Source: Clostridiales bacterium (lineage in GTDB: Bacteria; Bacillota; Clostridia; Lachnospirales; Anaerotignaceae). Taken from it: a DNA stretch of 16,823 nt. The notes beneath the pieces are model-generated. The model had not been told where the DNA came from and did not search any database. It saw only the letters and a program-made list of their open reading frames with translations. A program made the position numbers and the translations under genes. Numbering within the stretch: the first letter of the stretch is position 1; each line of letters opens with the position of its first letter. Shown here piece by piece: positions 7,554 to 13,933 of the stretch. The stretch lies in contig JAJQDF010000294.1 in assembly GCA_021202325.1 (NCBI GenBank), forward strand, positions 1 to 16,823, given 5' to 3'.

Positions 7554-7730
7554 ATGTCAGAGGTTAGAGTTAAAGAAAATGAATCCTTGGATAGCGCTCT
7601 TCGCCGTTTTAAAAGAAATTGCGCGAAAGACGGTATTATGGGCGAGGTTCGTAAAAGAGAACACTATGACAAACCTAGCGTAAAACGCAAAAAGAAATCC
7701 GAAGCCGCAAGAAAACGTAAATACAAATAA
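7554..7730 (+). CDS. rpsU: 30S ribosomal protein S21
   Basis: A 58-residue basic protein of the small ribosomal subunit. The N-terminal half ([20 protein letters not shown]) and the REHYDKPS segment are typical of S21, and the C-terminal third is a run of Lys and Arg. The ATG at 7554 is preceded by GGAGGGAGGG at proper spacing; an upstream in-frame TTG at 7536 would add six residues without a ribosome binding site. It is followed 29 bp later by yqeY, an order conserved in many Bacillota, and is transcribed from the strong promoter at 7446-7474. Confidence 0.97.
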   Translation: MSEVRVKENESLDSALRRFKRNCAKDGIMGEVRKREHYDKPSVKRKKKSEAARKRKYK

Positions 7731-7759
7731 TTTTTGTAAATACAAAGAGGATGATATAA

Positions 7760-8206
7760 ATGTCATACAAAGAAACGCTTTTACAGGATTTAAAGACGGC
7801 TATGAAGGAGAAGGATACTGTCCGTAAGAACACCATTCAGCTTGTCCGCTCAGGCGTTCTCCAGATTGAGAAAGACAAACAGGTCGAACTTGATGATGAC
7901 GGCGTCCTTGATGTTATAGCTAAGGAACTTAAAAAGCGTCGTGACTCACTTCCCGAATATGAAAAAAGCGGTCGAACAGATTTAATTGATAATCTCAATA
8001 GGGAAATAGAAATCCTTTTGGGATACCTTCCTGAACAGTTGACTGAGGACGAAATTCAGAAAATAGTAGAAGAAACCATAGCCGAAACCGGTGCATCTAC
8101 CATGAAAGACATGGGAAAGGTTATGGGTGCGGTTTCATCTAAAGTTAAAGGACGTGCCGACAACAGAGTTGTGAGTGGTTACGTAAAACAAATGTTAAGC
8201 AAATAA
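7760..8206 (+). CDS. yqeY: GatB/YqeY domain-containing protein
   Basis: A 148-residue all-helical protein related to the C-terminal tail domain of GatB, the amidotransferase subunit that helps make Gln-tRNA and Asn-tRNA. The N-terminus (LLQDLKTAMKEKDTVRKNTIQLVRS) and the middle segment EIEILLGYLPEQLTEDEI are typical of YqeY, and the length is standard. The free-standing protein has no proven reaction; tRNA binding is suggested by the GatB relation only. AGAGG precedes the ATG. It is co-transcribed with rpsU and ends at a strong terminator 7 bp downstream. Confidence 0.93.
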   Translation: MSYKETLLQDLKTAMKEKDTVRKNTIQLVRSGVLQIEKDKQVELDDDGVLDVIAKELKKRRDSLPEYEKSGRTDLIDNLNREIEILLGYLPEQLTEDEIQKIVEETIAETGASTMKDMGKVMGAVSSKVKGRADNRVVSGYVKQMLSK

Positions 8207-8212
8207 TACGGG

Positions 8213-8241
8213 CAGCCGAGAGAAATCTCGGCTGTTTTTTT
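8213..8241 (+). terminator. rpsU-yqeY terminator
   Basis: A perfect nine-pair stem (CAGCCGAGA with TCTCGGCTG) with a GAAA tetraloop is followed by seven T. It is an unambiguous intrinsic terminator. Confidence 0.95.
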
Positions 8242-8298
8242 GTGCAGAAAAAATTGGCGTAAAAATGGTGATATTGCAGAAATAAATAGATTTGAGTC

Positions 8299-8327
8299 TT
8301 TACATTGGGGCTCAACTATGCTAAATT
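8299..8327 (+). promoter_or_regulatory. Sigma-A promoter for folT
   Basis: TTTACA (8299-8304), 17 bp, TAAATT (8322-8327) with a TG one base upstream (extended -10). The -35 lies inside the arms of TTGAG (8292-8296) and CTCAA (8311-8315), a short inverted repeat that could be an operator. Confidence 0.6.
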
Positions 8328-8333
8328 CAATAT

Positions 8334-8447
8334 TAGTTTTAATTTAAAACGAAGGGAGGCTCAGCGCATTAGCGTTAAAGGACGCAAACTAACACTGAAA
8401 AGGCAGAAAATAATATTGCAAAAGTATAATTGCAGAAAGGAAACGTC
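8334..8447 (+). promoter_or_regulatory. Long 5' leader of folT, possible structured RNA of unknown class
   Basis: About 114 nt separate the predicted start of transcription from the folT ATG. It starts with the palindrome GTTTTAATTTAAAAC (8336-8350). Then comes a purine-rich GAAGGGAGG and TTAGCGT, TAAAGG, ACGCAAACTAA, in which GCGT pairs with ACGC and TTA with TAA. FolT genes in firmicutes often carry tetrahydrofolate riboswitches, but I cannot match the conserved THF-I ends here. No terminator hairpin is apparent. Function unassigned. Confidence 0.3.
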
Positions 8448-8990
8448 ATGAAGGAAATTGGCTTGAAAGATAAACTGAAAGGTGAAAAACTTAGCAGCCC
8501 CAACACATTGACGGGTGCGGCAATGCTTGTCGCACTGTACACTATTTTATCATTCTTTACACTTAAATTGAGTACCACATGGGAAATTGGCTTTGCGTAT
8601 CTTGCTTTGGCCGTGTGCGGAATGTTGTATGGACCTGTTGCCGCCGGAATAGCGGGAGCTCTTGGAGATACGTTAGGCTTTATCGTAAGTCCCAACGGAG
8701 GATTTTTTATAGGATTTACGCTGAGCGCATTCATAATGGGATTTTTGTACGGCATTGTTCTTTATAAAAGGCCTGTAACATTGAAGAGGGTAATTGTGGC
8801 CACTCTCATTGTAACGCTTGTGTGTAATCTTACGCTTACGCCGCTGTGGCTCAAAATGATGTACGGCACAAATCTTATTGCTGCACCAAGGATAATAAGG
8901 AACGTAGTCTTGTATCCGGTACATACCGCTCTGCTTTACAGTGTGTTAAAAGGCGTGAGTAGCTTCAGGAAAAGCGGCAAAGCTGTTTAA
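8448..8990 (+). CDS. folT: ECF transporter S component, folate family (FolT-like)
   Basis: A 180-residue integral membrane protein with about six hydrophobic segments (roughly 22-42, 47-65, 67-83, 87-106, 114-134, 148-168). It would be the substrate-binding S component that docks onto a shared energy-coupling module (EcfT plus two ATPases) encoded elsewhere. The segments GFAYLALAVCGMLYGP, GDTLGFIVSPNGGFFIGFTLSAF and APRIIRNVV fit the FolT family, so folate is the best substrate guess; other vitamins cannot be excluded from sequence alone. The ATG at 8448 is preceded by AAAGGA; an in-frame TTG at 8430 lacks one. It is monocistronic, with its own promoter. The hairpin directly after the stop may help end the transcript. 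Confidence 0.88.
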   Translation: MKEIGLKDKLKGEKLSSPNTLTGAAMLVALYTILSFFTLKLSTTWEIGFAYLALAVCGMLYGPVAAGIAGALGDTLGFIVSPNGGFFIGFTLSAFIMGFLYGIVLYKRPVTLKRVIVATLIVTLVCNLTLTPLWLKMMYGTNLIAAPRIIRNVVLYPVHTALLYSVLKGVSSFRKSGKAV

Positions 8991-9219
8991 GATGAAATCT
9001 GCGATTTCATCTTGTTGCGGAGGTAGCGAAAAAAGTTCTGGGAGAAACTTTTTCCGCTACGGTGGCTGTCATTAGGTTTCGCCGTCCTCGGAAGTGAATT
9101 CCTCGGACGCTGACTGCTGTGGATTATGTAAACCTTAAAAATAGGGCGTGAGAAAAACGAAGTTTTTCAAAGGGTGTATATAGACGCAGTCTATGTTAGT
9201 GTTTGAGGCAGAGCCTCAA
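8991..9219. repeat. Run of small perfect hairpins between folT and rnpB
   Basis: No gene is seen in this 280 bp gap. It holds GATGAAATC-TGC-GATTTCATC (8991-9011), a long stem GTAGCG plus AAAAAGTT with its complement (9023-9060), CGTCC..GGAA with TTCC..GGACG (9083-9109), GAAAAAC-GAA-GTTTTTC (9152-9168), ATAGAC-GCA-GTCTAT (9180-9194) and TTGAGGC-AGA-GCCTCAA (9203-9219). Four of the six have loops of exactly three bases. The first begins right after the folT stop codon. None has a proper T-tract, so they are not ordinary terminators. Origin unknown. Confidence 0.6.
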
Positions 9220-9233
9220 GGTCTTAAAAAAAC

Positions 9234-9262
9234 TTGAACTAAGCTCGATTTTATGTTAATAT
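9234..9262 (+). promoter_or_regulatory. Sigma-A promoter for rnpB
   Basis: TTGAAC (9234-9239), a 17-bp spacer and TAATAT (9257-9262). The predicted transcription start (about 9269) coincides with the 5' end of the P1 helix of RNase P RNA. Confidence 0.85.
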
Positions 9263-9270
9263 AGTTCAGT

Positions 9271-9595
9271 GAGTAAGCCGAACAGTCGCGCCCATTGGGT
9301 GAGGAAAGTCCGGGCTTCATAGGGCAGGGTGCCGGTTAACGGCCGGCGGAGGCGACTCCAGGGATAGTGCAACAGAAATAAACCGCCCGCTTTTGCGGGT
9401 AAGGGTGGAAAGGCAAGGTAAGAGCTTACCGCCGTTCTGGTAACAGAACGGGCTCTGTAAACCCCACCTGAAGCAAGGTCCGAGAAAAACTATGGGATTG
9501 CCCGTCCCGTTTTGATGCGACCGCATGATGACGTCGGCAACGGCGTACCAAGATAGATGACTGTTCAAGACAGAACCCGGCTTATAGACTTGCTC
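9271..9595 (+). ncRNA. rnpB: RNase P RNA (class A-like)
   Basis: The catalytic RNA that trims tRNA 5' leaders. The conserved core is clear: GAGGAAAGTCCGGGC at 9301-9315 (5' half of P4), GGGTGGAAAGGCAAGGTAAGAG around 9412-9424, and ACAGAACCCGGCTTATAG at 9570-9587 (3' half). GAGTAAG (9271-9277) pairs with CTTGCTC (9589-9595) to close helix P1. The roughly 325 nt length and peripheral helices suit bacterial class A, the usual form in Clostridia. It is preceded by a good promoter and followed by an intrinsic terminator. Exact mature ends are inferred from P1. Confidence 0.97.
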
Positions 9596-9605
9596 ATACT
9601 AAGAT

Positions 9606-9631
9606 AGCTCAGAGATTTCTGGGCTTTTTTT
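9606..9631 (+). terminator. rnpB terminator
   Basis: AGCTCAGA (9606-9613) pairs with TCTGGGCT (9618-9625, one G-U) and is followed by seven T. It begins ten bases after the end of RNase P helix P1. Confidence 0.9.
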
Positions 9632-9671
9632 GTAACGGTGTACAATCAATATTATTGAAGGAGGAATCCCA

Positions 9672-10829
9672 ATGGCGCTGACTTTGGAAGAGCTCTGCGC
9701 AGGAGCCGAAAAGGATTACGGCATGACGCTCATTGCCGGAGAAAAGGGCTTGGATAACATGGTGCAGTGGGTGCATTATATAGAAAGCGGCGATGTTCCG
9801 AGGTTTCTGCATGGCTATGAACTGGTTTTTACAACGGGAATGGAAAACCATGATGCCGATTGGCTGGTTAAGTTTGCCGAAAGGCTCCATGAATACGGTG
9901 CCTGCGGATTTGTTATAAACCTGGGCCCATACGTTAAGGATGTTCCAGAAAAAGTAATAGAATACTGCAACAATGTGGCGCTTCCGCTCTATACTATCCC
10001 CTGGGAGACCAGAATTGTCGATATAACATACGAATTTTGCCATCATATCGTGACCGACGAAAAGATGAACAGAAGCCGGGCCGAAGCCTTTATGTCCGCC
10101 ATAAGCAATCCTTCCAAAGAAGAAAACTATAAGGAAGAGCTGGAGAAGAACGGCTTCAGCGACGGCGAGGAATACGCCTTTGCGGCAATGAAGCTGAAGG
10201 TGGACGACAAGACCAGAAGGGAGAGTGCAGAGCGCACGGCCAGATATGGAACGGTGAGAGCCCTCAATAAATATACTACGAGACATTCCGTGTTTATGAT
10301 GGATAAGCTTATGCTTATCATATGCCAGGGCATTGGACGGGATGAATTTGAAAACGAAATGGAAAAACAGGCGGAGACTTTGAGCAAAGCCTATCCCGAG
10401 GATAAAATTTATGTGGGAACATCGTCCTATGAGGATGACAGTAAGCTTTTGGCAAGGGCATATAAAAGAGTCTGCGGAGTGGTGAAGCTGGCCGAAAGCT
10501 ATGATATGCCCTTTGCGGAGTATTCAAAAACAGGAATGTATAAGCTCCTGATGGCCGTGGATGACAAAAGCAGTCTGAAAGAATACTACGACGACTGCCT
10601 TGGCCTGCTTATAAAATATGACGAGAAAAACAATACGGATTATGTAAAAACACTGCGTCTGTATCTCGACAACGACTCCAGTATAGCCGAAGTGGCAAGA
10701 CTTACATTTGTACATAGGAATACCGTAAACTATAAAATTAAAAAGATAAAGGACATACTGGGCTGTGAGCTTAACCAAAGGGATAAGCTCAGGCTGACAT
10801 TGGCCTTTGCGGTGGAAAAGATTATATAA
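9672..10829 (+). CDS. PucR-family transcriptional regulator
   Basis: A 385-residue DNA-binding regulator. Residues 1 to about 125 fit the PucR N-terminal domain (MALTLEELCAGAEKDYGMTL, ending near PLYTIPWETRIVDITYEF). The middle is a degenerate GGDEF-like or linker region. About 323-383 is the C-terminal helix-turn-helix of the PucR/CdaR type: TLRLYLDNDSSIAEVA, VHRNTVNYKIKKI, then DKLRLTLAFAVEKII. Family members control purine catabolism, GABA or proline use, and other catabolic genes; the target here is unknown, since no catabolic operon adjoins. GAAGGAGGA precedes the ATG. No strong promoter lies between the rnpB terminator and the start (only TACAAT at 9641), so either a weak promoter or rnpB read-through serves it. 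Confidence 0.92.
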   Translation: MALTLEELCAGAEKDYGMTLIAGEKGLDNMVQWVHYIESGDVPRFLHGYELVFTTGMENHDADWLVKFAERLHEYGACGFVINLGPYVKDVPEKVIEYCNNVALPLYTIPWETRIVDITYEFCHHIVTDEKMNRSRAEAFMSAISNPSKEENYKEELEKNGFSDGEEYAFAAMKLKVDDKTRRESAERTARYGTVRALNKYTTRHSVFMMDKLMLIICQGIGRDEFENEMEKQAETLSKAYPEDKIYVGTSSYEDDSKLLARAYKRVCGVVKLAESYDMPFAEYSKTGMYKLLMAVDDKSSLKEYYDDCLGLLIKYDEKNNTDYVKTLRLYLDNDSSIAEVARLTFVHRNTVNYKIKKIKDILGCELNQRDKLRLTLAFAVEKII

Positions 10830-10836
10830 AAGGGGT

Positions 10837-10876
10837 GCCTTAAGTCGAGAATGATGCTGACTTAGGGCTCTTTTTT
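10837..10876 (+). terminator. Terminator after the PucR-family gene
   Basis: GCCTTAAGTC (10837-10846) pairs with GACTTAGGGC (10859-10868, one G-U), followed by TCTTTTTT. It overlaps the stop codon of the convergent HD gene and probably works for the plus strand. Confidence 0.85.
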
Positions 10877-11294
10877 ATTCCTCCAAAATAGCCCTGGCCT
10901 TTTTGTATTTTTCCAGCCGTTCAAAGTCCCGGGCAGTGGGATTTTTTATTCGGCTCATATCCATGTTGTCAGCCAGATCGGAGAGCTTAACCGCTTTTGC
11001 GATGGGATTTGACTTTAAACGGCGGACATATTCCATGTAATCCCCGCCTTCTATCCTTGTGAGAAGGCAAACTGCTTCGATTATTTCCTTCGGAAAGCCC
11101 TCAGCTTCAAGGTTACCGGCGGTTGTGTCCGTATCCTCCAAAACATCGTGGAGAACTGCGGCGCACTGCTCATATTCTCCGCCGCTTACGTTTAACATCA
11201 CTCTAAGGGGATGGAATATATAGGGCTTTCCGGCCTTGTCAAGCTGACCGTCGTGGGCTTTTGCGGCCAATTCAATTGCTTTGTTTATTAGCAT
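10875..11294 (-). CDS. Small HD-domain phosphohydrolase (SpoT/Mesh1-like)
   Basis: A 139-residue stand-alone HD domain resembling the ppGpp hydrolase half of Rel/SpoT proteins. Metal-binding and catalytic signature: His28 in FHPLRV, His49-Asp50 in HDVLEDT with Glu53-Asp54 from the HDxxED motif, and Asp106 in KLSDLADNMD. No synthetase, TGS or ACT domain is present. By family, the likely reaction is removal of the 3'-pyrophosphate from (p)ppGpp or a related nucleotide in the cytoplasm; the real substrate is inferred. GAGGTGAT precedes the ATG. The MITE-like element starts only 31 bp upstream, and I see no good sigma-A promoter in those 31 bp, so the promoter is inside the element, weak, or displaced. 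Confidence 0.88.
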   Translation of the reverse strand: MLINKAIELAAKAHDGQLDKAGKPYIFHPLRVMLNVSGGEYEQCAAVLHDVLEDTDTTAGNLEAEGFPKEIIEAVCLLTRIEGGDYMEYVRRLKSNPIAKAVKLSDLADNMDMSRIKNPTARDFERLEKYKKARAILEE

Positions 11295-11324
11295 GTTATC
11301 ACCTCATTTTTGTAAAAAGCTAGG

Positions 11325-11544
11325 TATGAAAGCACGATTGCTCCATTCTGCGCCTCTCCGCTTCCGCTCCGGTCGGCGCTAAGCGAACATCCACCGGATG
11401 TTCAGCGCCCCGCAATCGCCCGTATTCGTTCTCGTGCCATTTTTATAAAAAATGGTACGTGACTCATACGGTTAGGTTTTCTAATAGTTATGCTCTCAAC
11501 CATACAAGCATGGCACGAGCATAACTATTGAAAACACTTTCATA
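11325..11544. mobile_element. MITE-like non-autonomous element, copy 2
   Basis: A 220 bp element related to 7244-7434, bounded by perfect inverted ends TATGAAAG (11325-11332) and CTTTCATA (11537-11544). Shared blocks include CGATTGCTCCAT, TCCGGTCGG, GAACAT.CACCGGATGTTC plus AGCGCC, GCAATCG and TGAAAACACTTT. GGCGCT and GAACATCC pair with GGATGTTCAGCGCC to form a long core hairpin. The right arm is longer than in copy 1 and holds CTCGTGCCAT (11431-11440) with its inverse (11510-11519). No open frame of note. The copy 1 insertion between AAGCG and GAACAT is absent here. Confidence 0.7.
11483..11529. repeat. 13-bp perfect inverted repeat upstream of the serine recombinase
   Basis: AATAGTTATGCTC (11483-11495) and its exact inverse (11517-11529) flank 21 bp within the right arm of MITE-like copy 2. 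It could be a hairpin, an operator for the recombinase gene, or a recombination site; nothing in the sequence decides. Confidence 0.55.
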
Positions 11545-11555
11545 GTATATAGAAT
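11528..11555 (+). promoter_or_regulatory. Sigma-A promoter for the serine recombinase
   Basis: TTGAAA (11528-11533), 16-bp spacer, TAGAAT (11550-11555), about 24 bp before the start codon. The -35 box lies inside the MITE-like element and the -10 box lies outside it. Confidence 0.55.
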
Positions 11556-11578
11556 AACATATTTTTGCGGAGAATATT

Positions 11579-12787
11579 ATGGTTTTCGGAATTTATTGCA
11601 GAAAATCTGTGCTGACGGACAAGGGCGAGTCTGTGGAAAATCAGCTGGAAATGTGCAGGGAGTACATAATAAATAAGTTTGGGGACGGAAACGGCATAAT
11701 TGTATACGAGGACGAAGGTTATTCGGGAAAAAACACAGTGAGGCCGCAGTTTTTACGGCTGAGGGAGGACATAAGGCTTAGAAAGCTGGATTTTGTAGTT
11801 TGCTACAGGCTGGACAGGATAAGCCGAAGCGTCAGCGATTTTTCCGCAATGGTGGAGATGATGAACCGATATAAAACCGGGCTGATATGCATAAAGGAGG
11901 AATTCGACACATCCAAGCCCATGGGAAAGGCCATGATGTACATAGCCAGTGTTTTTTCTCAGCTGGAGAGGGAAACCATTGCCGAAAGGGTGAGGGACAA
12001 CATGCTTATGCTGGCTAAGGACGGCCGATGGCTTGGCGGCAATACTCCGCTGGGGTATAGCTCGGTCAGAGAGCCCTATGACGGGGCGGACGGCAGGAGA
12101 AAATATCTTTGCCGCCTGAAGGAAACAGAGGAGTTAGAGAAGGCAAAGCTGATATATTCGGCATATTTGAATTACGGGAACCTGTCAAAGGCGGCGGAGA
12201 AAATAAATAAACAGGGAATTAAAACTCAGACCGGCAGGGAATTTACTGCCTCTGCCCTGAAGGATATTCTATCCAATCCTGTTTACTGCCGAGCCGATGG
12301 GGAGGCTTTTAGATATTTTGAAAACCGAGGCATACCAATCTGGGGTGAGCCTTCACAATACGGATTCATAGCCTATAACAAGAAGGAGGACATGGTGCTG
12401 GCGGTGGGGTGTCATTTGCCGGCAGTTGAGGGCAAAGCATGGATTGAGGCTCAGAAGCTGTTGGAAAAGGGCGAGAATGTAAGCCTGATGAGGGGAGAAG
12501 CCCTTGCCTCCGGAGCTATTATCTGCGCATCCTGCGGCGGCAGAATGTATGCCGTAAAGAGAAGCGGGAACCGAGGCTTCGACTATATTTGCGCAAACAA
12601 AAGAAGGCATAGGGGATGCAGTGCCAAAAATCTGAACGGCATAAAGACGGATGATGAAATTAAAAAATATATTGTAAATGCGGATTTATTTGATATGAAA
12701 AGGAAAGTTAGGGAGGATTTAAAGATTACAGCAGACGATGGGAGAATAACGATTGAAAAACAGAGACAAAATGATGATTTCGTATAA
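11579..12787 (+). CDS. Compact large-type serine recombinase (resolvase plus recombinase plus zinc ribbon)
   Basis: A 402-residue site-specific recombinase. Residues 1 to about 145 are the resolvase catalytic domain: nucleophile Ser10 in IYCRKS and the arginine-rich YRLDRISRS (76-84). About 150-260 is the recombinase DNA-binding domain (GRWLGGNTPLGY, then NLSKAAEKIN and the SNPVYC segment). A zinc ribbon follows, with Cys316, Cys319, Cys338 and Cys347. Phage-type relatives are usually 450-550 residues or more and have a long coiled coil after the ribbon; only about 55 residues remain here. GCGGAG precedes the ATG. No integrase cargo, excisionase, phage gene or clear att pair is nearby. It may be a relic of a lost element, a DNA inversion enzyme, or a domesticated gene. 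Confidence 0.9.
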   Translation: MVFGIYCRKSVLTDKGESVENQLEMCREYIINKFGDGNGIIVYEDEGYSGKNTVRPQFLRLREDIRLRKLDFVVCYRLDRISRSVSDFSAMVEMMNRYKTGLICIKEEFDTSKPMGKAMMYIASVFSQLERETIAERVRDNMLMLAKDGRWLGGNTPLGYSSVREPYDGADGRRKYLCRLKETEELEKAKLIYSAYLNYGNLSKAAEKINKQGIKTQTGREFTASALKDILSNPVYCRADGEAFRYFENRGIPIWGEPSQYGFIAYNKKEDMVLAVGCHLPAVEGKAWIEAQKLLEKGENVSLMRGEALASGAIICASCGGRMYAVKRSGNRGFDYICANKRRHRGCSAKNLNGIKTDDEIKKYIVNADLFDMKRKVREDLKITADDGRITIEKQRQNDDFV

Positions 12788-12822
12788 TTACAAGACAACG
12801 TTGATTATATTAATCGTAACGC

Positions 12823-12868
12823 AAAAAGGCTATCGGTTCTCGTTGGTTCGAGTTAAGACAGCCTTTTG
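12823..12868. terminator. Bidirectional terminator between the recombinase and degV
   Basis: AAAAGGCT (12824-12831) pairs with AGCCTTTT (12860-12867), and inside it CTCG pairs with CGAG. The A-run and T-run on either side let it serve both convergent genes. Confidence 0.8.
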
Positions 12869-12904
12869 TTAATCTATATGTGGTTGCTGAAATAAGGTAA
12901 CAGC

Positions 12905-13756
12905 TTAAATCTCAAATCCGCCGATACCAAATGCGCCCGGTCCCGAGTGGGTGGATATTACACAGCCGGTCGGTATCCATGTGGGATTGGTGTAGCCGAA
13001 TTCCGCCGCAATGGCCTCTATTTCTTTTTTAAGGCCTTCGTCAAGCCCAGCGGAATATACAAGATAGAAGGATTCCTTTTCCAGCTTATGCTCTGTGAGA
13101 TATTCCCTGACAAGCTTTTTGCATACCTTGGCCATTGTGCCTCTGTATTTCTTTGTGCCGACAAGGGCTCCGTCCAGTATTTCGATAAGGGGCTTAAGTC
13201 CAAGAAGGGTGGCCACAAGATAGGCCGAGTTTGAAACCCTTCCGCCGGCCTTGAGATATTCCAGGTCGCCGGGGAAAAAGGCGAAAAGCGCTCTGTCAAC
13301 CCAGTAGGCGGCCTCCTTTATGACATCATCCACGGAAGCATCGGGATTTTTCTCTATATATTGGGCAACCTTTATTATAACAGAGCCCTGCCTGCCGGTG
13401 ACGCCCTTTGTGTCAAAATGGGTTACAAAGCCCATGCCTTCGCTTCCTATTATGGAGTTCTGGTATGTGGCCGTAGTCACGGCGGAATAGCAGAGATGGA
13501 GTATGTGGGCATTGGGATCTTCCTGATGTATTTTCTCGAACATATCCTTGTATTCCTCAGGATTTGTGGCGCTGGTCATGGGCAGCTTTTTGGTTCTGGC
13601 ATAGCTTTCGAAAAGGTCGGTAACGGGAAATTCTCCGTCATTCAGGCTTTTGCCCTCCATGGATACGTGCATGGGTACTGTTTTTATGTTATATCTGTCT
13701 ATGGTTTCCTTAGTAAGATCGGCGCCGGTTTCGGCGACAATTACGAATTTCGGCAT
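12905..13756 (-). CDS. DegV family fatty-acid-binding protein
   Basis: A 283-residue cytoplasmic protein of the DegV family. In Gram-positive bacteria, such proteins (FakB type) hold a fatty acid for phosphorylation by FakA, feeding exogenous acids into lipid synthesis. Seen: TSATNP (61-66), LKAGGRVSN (169-176), and the C-terminal STHSGPGAFGIGG (268-280), the segments that line the fatty-acid carboxylate pocket. The usual N-terminal DSSxDL reads ETGADL here, a mild departure. No fakA (dak-type kinase) adjoins, so partner and ligand are inferred. AAAGGTGA lies before the ATG and a consensus promoter upstream. It ends at a shared terminator. Confidence 0.93.
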   Translation of the reverse strand: MPKFVIVAETGADLTKETIDRYNIKTVPMHVSMEGKSLNDGEFPVTDLFESYARTKKLPMTSATNPEEYKDMFEKIHQEDPNAHILHLCYSAVTTATYQNSIIGSEGMGFVTHFDTKGVTGRQGSVIIKVAQYIEKNPDASVDDVIKEAAYWVDRALFAFFPGDLEYLKAGGRVSNSAYLVATLLGLKPLIEILDGALVGTKKYRGTMAKVCKKLVREYLTEHKLEKESFYLVYSAGLDEGLKKEIEAIAAEFGYTNPTWIPTGCVISTHSGPGAFGIGGFEI

Positions 13757-13814
13757 TTCTATTTCACCTTTCAGTTATTTATTAAGTAATGAGTCATAAA
13801 CCCTCACGCTGTTT

Positions 13815-13843
13815 ATTATAAAACATTATTACTATATAGTCAA
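13815..13843 (-). promoter_or_regulatory. Strong sigma-A promoter for degV
   Basis: On the minus strand TTGACT (13838-13843), 17 bp, perfect TATAAT (13815-13820), about 60 bp before the start codon. A second TTGACA lies a little further upstream without a matching -10. Confidence 0.85.
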
Positions 13844-13905
13844 CGGTTTTGAAAAAGATGTCAAGTAGTTTTTAAAATTACATATTAATGTTAGCAATGC
13901 CATAA

Positions 13906-13925
13906 ATGCCCGCGGCTGCGGGCAT
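13906..13925 (-). terminator. GC-rich hairpin after msrAB
   Basis: ATGCCCGC pairs with GCGGGCAT around GGCT, eight bases past the msrAB stop codon on the minus strand. The following sequence lacks a real T-tract (ATTTATGG), so termination may be inefficient and some read-through into degV is possible. Confidence 0.55.
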
Positions 13926-13933
13926 GTGAGTTA

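Noticed and set aside
8334..8447. Tetrahydrofolate, preQ1 or other known riboswitch upstream of folT
   Set aside because: None of the conserved cores I know could be matched over their length, so I list only an unassigned leader.
9152..9181. Tiny leader peptide starting GTG AGA AAA ACG, about 11 codons, before rnpB
   Set aside because: It lacks a ribosome binding site, lies over a hairpin, and precedes an RNA gene rather than a protein gene; chance is more likely.
9317..9568. 83-codon open frame on the minus strand within rnpB
   Set aside because: The region is the RNase P RNA core; the frame is incidental.
9609..10286. 225-codon open frame on the minus strand opposite the PucR-family gene
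   Set aside because: It is antisense to a well-supported regulator gene and runs into the rnpB terminator; no family signature is visible.
12836..12858. GGTTCGAGTT resembling a tRNA T-arm
   Set aside because: No acceptor stem, D-arm or anticodon arm can be built around it; it lies in the loop of the bidirectional terminator.
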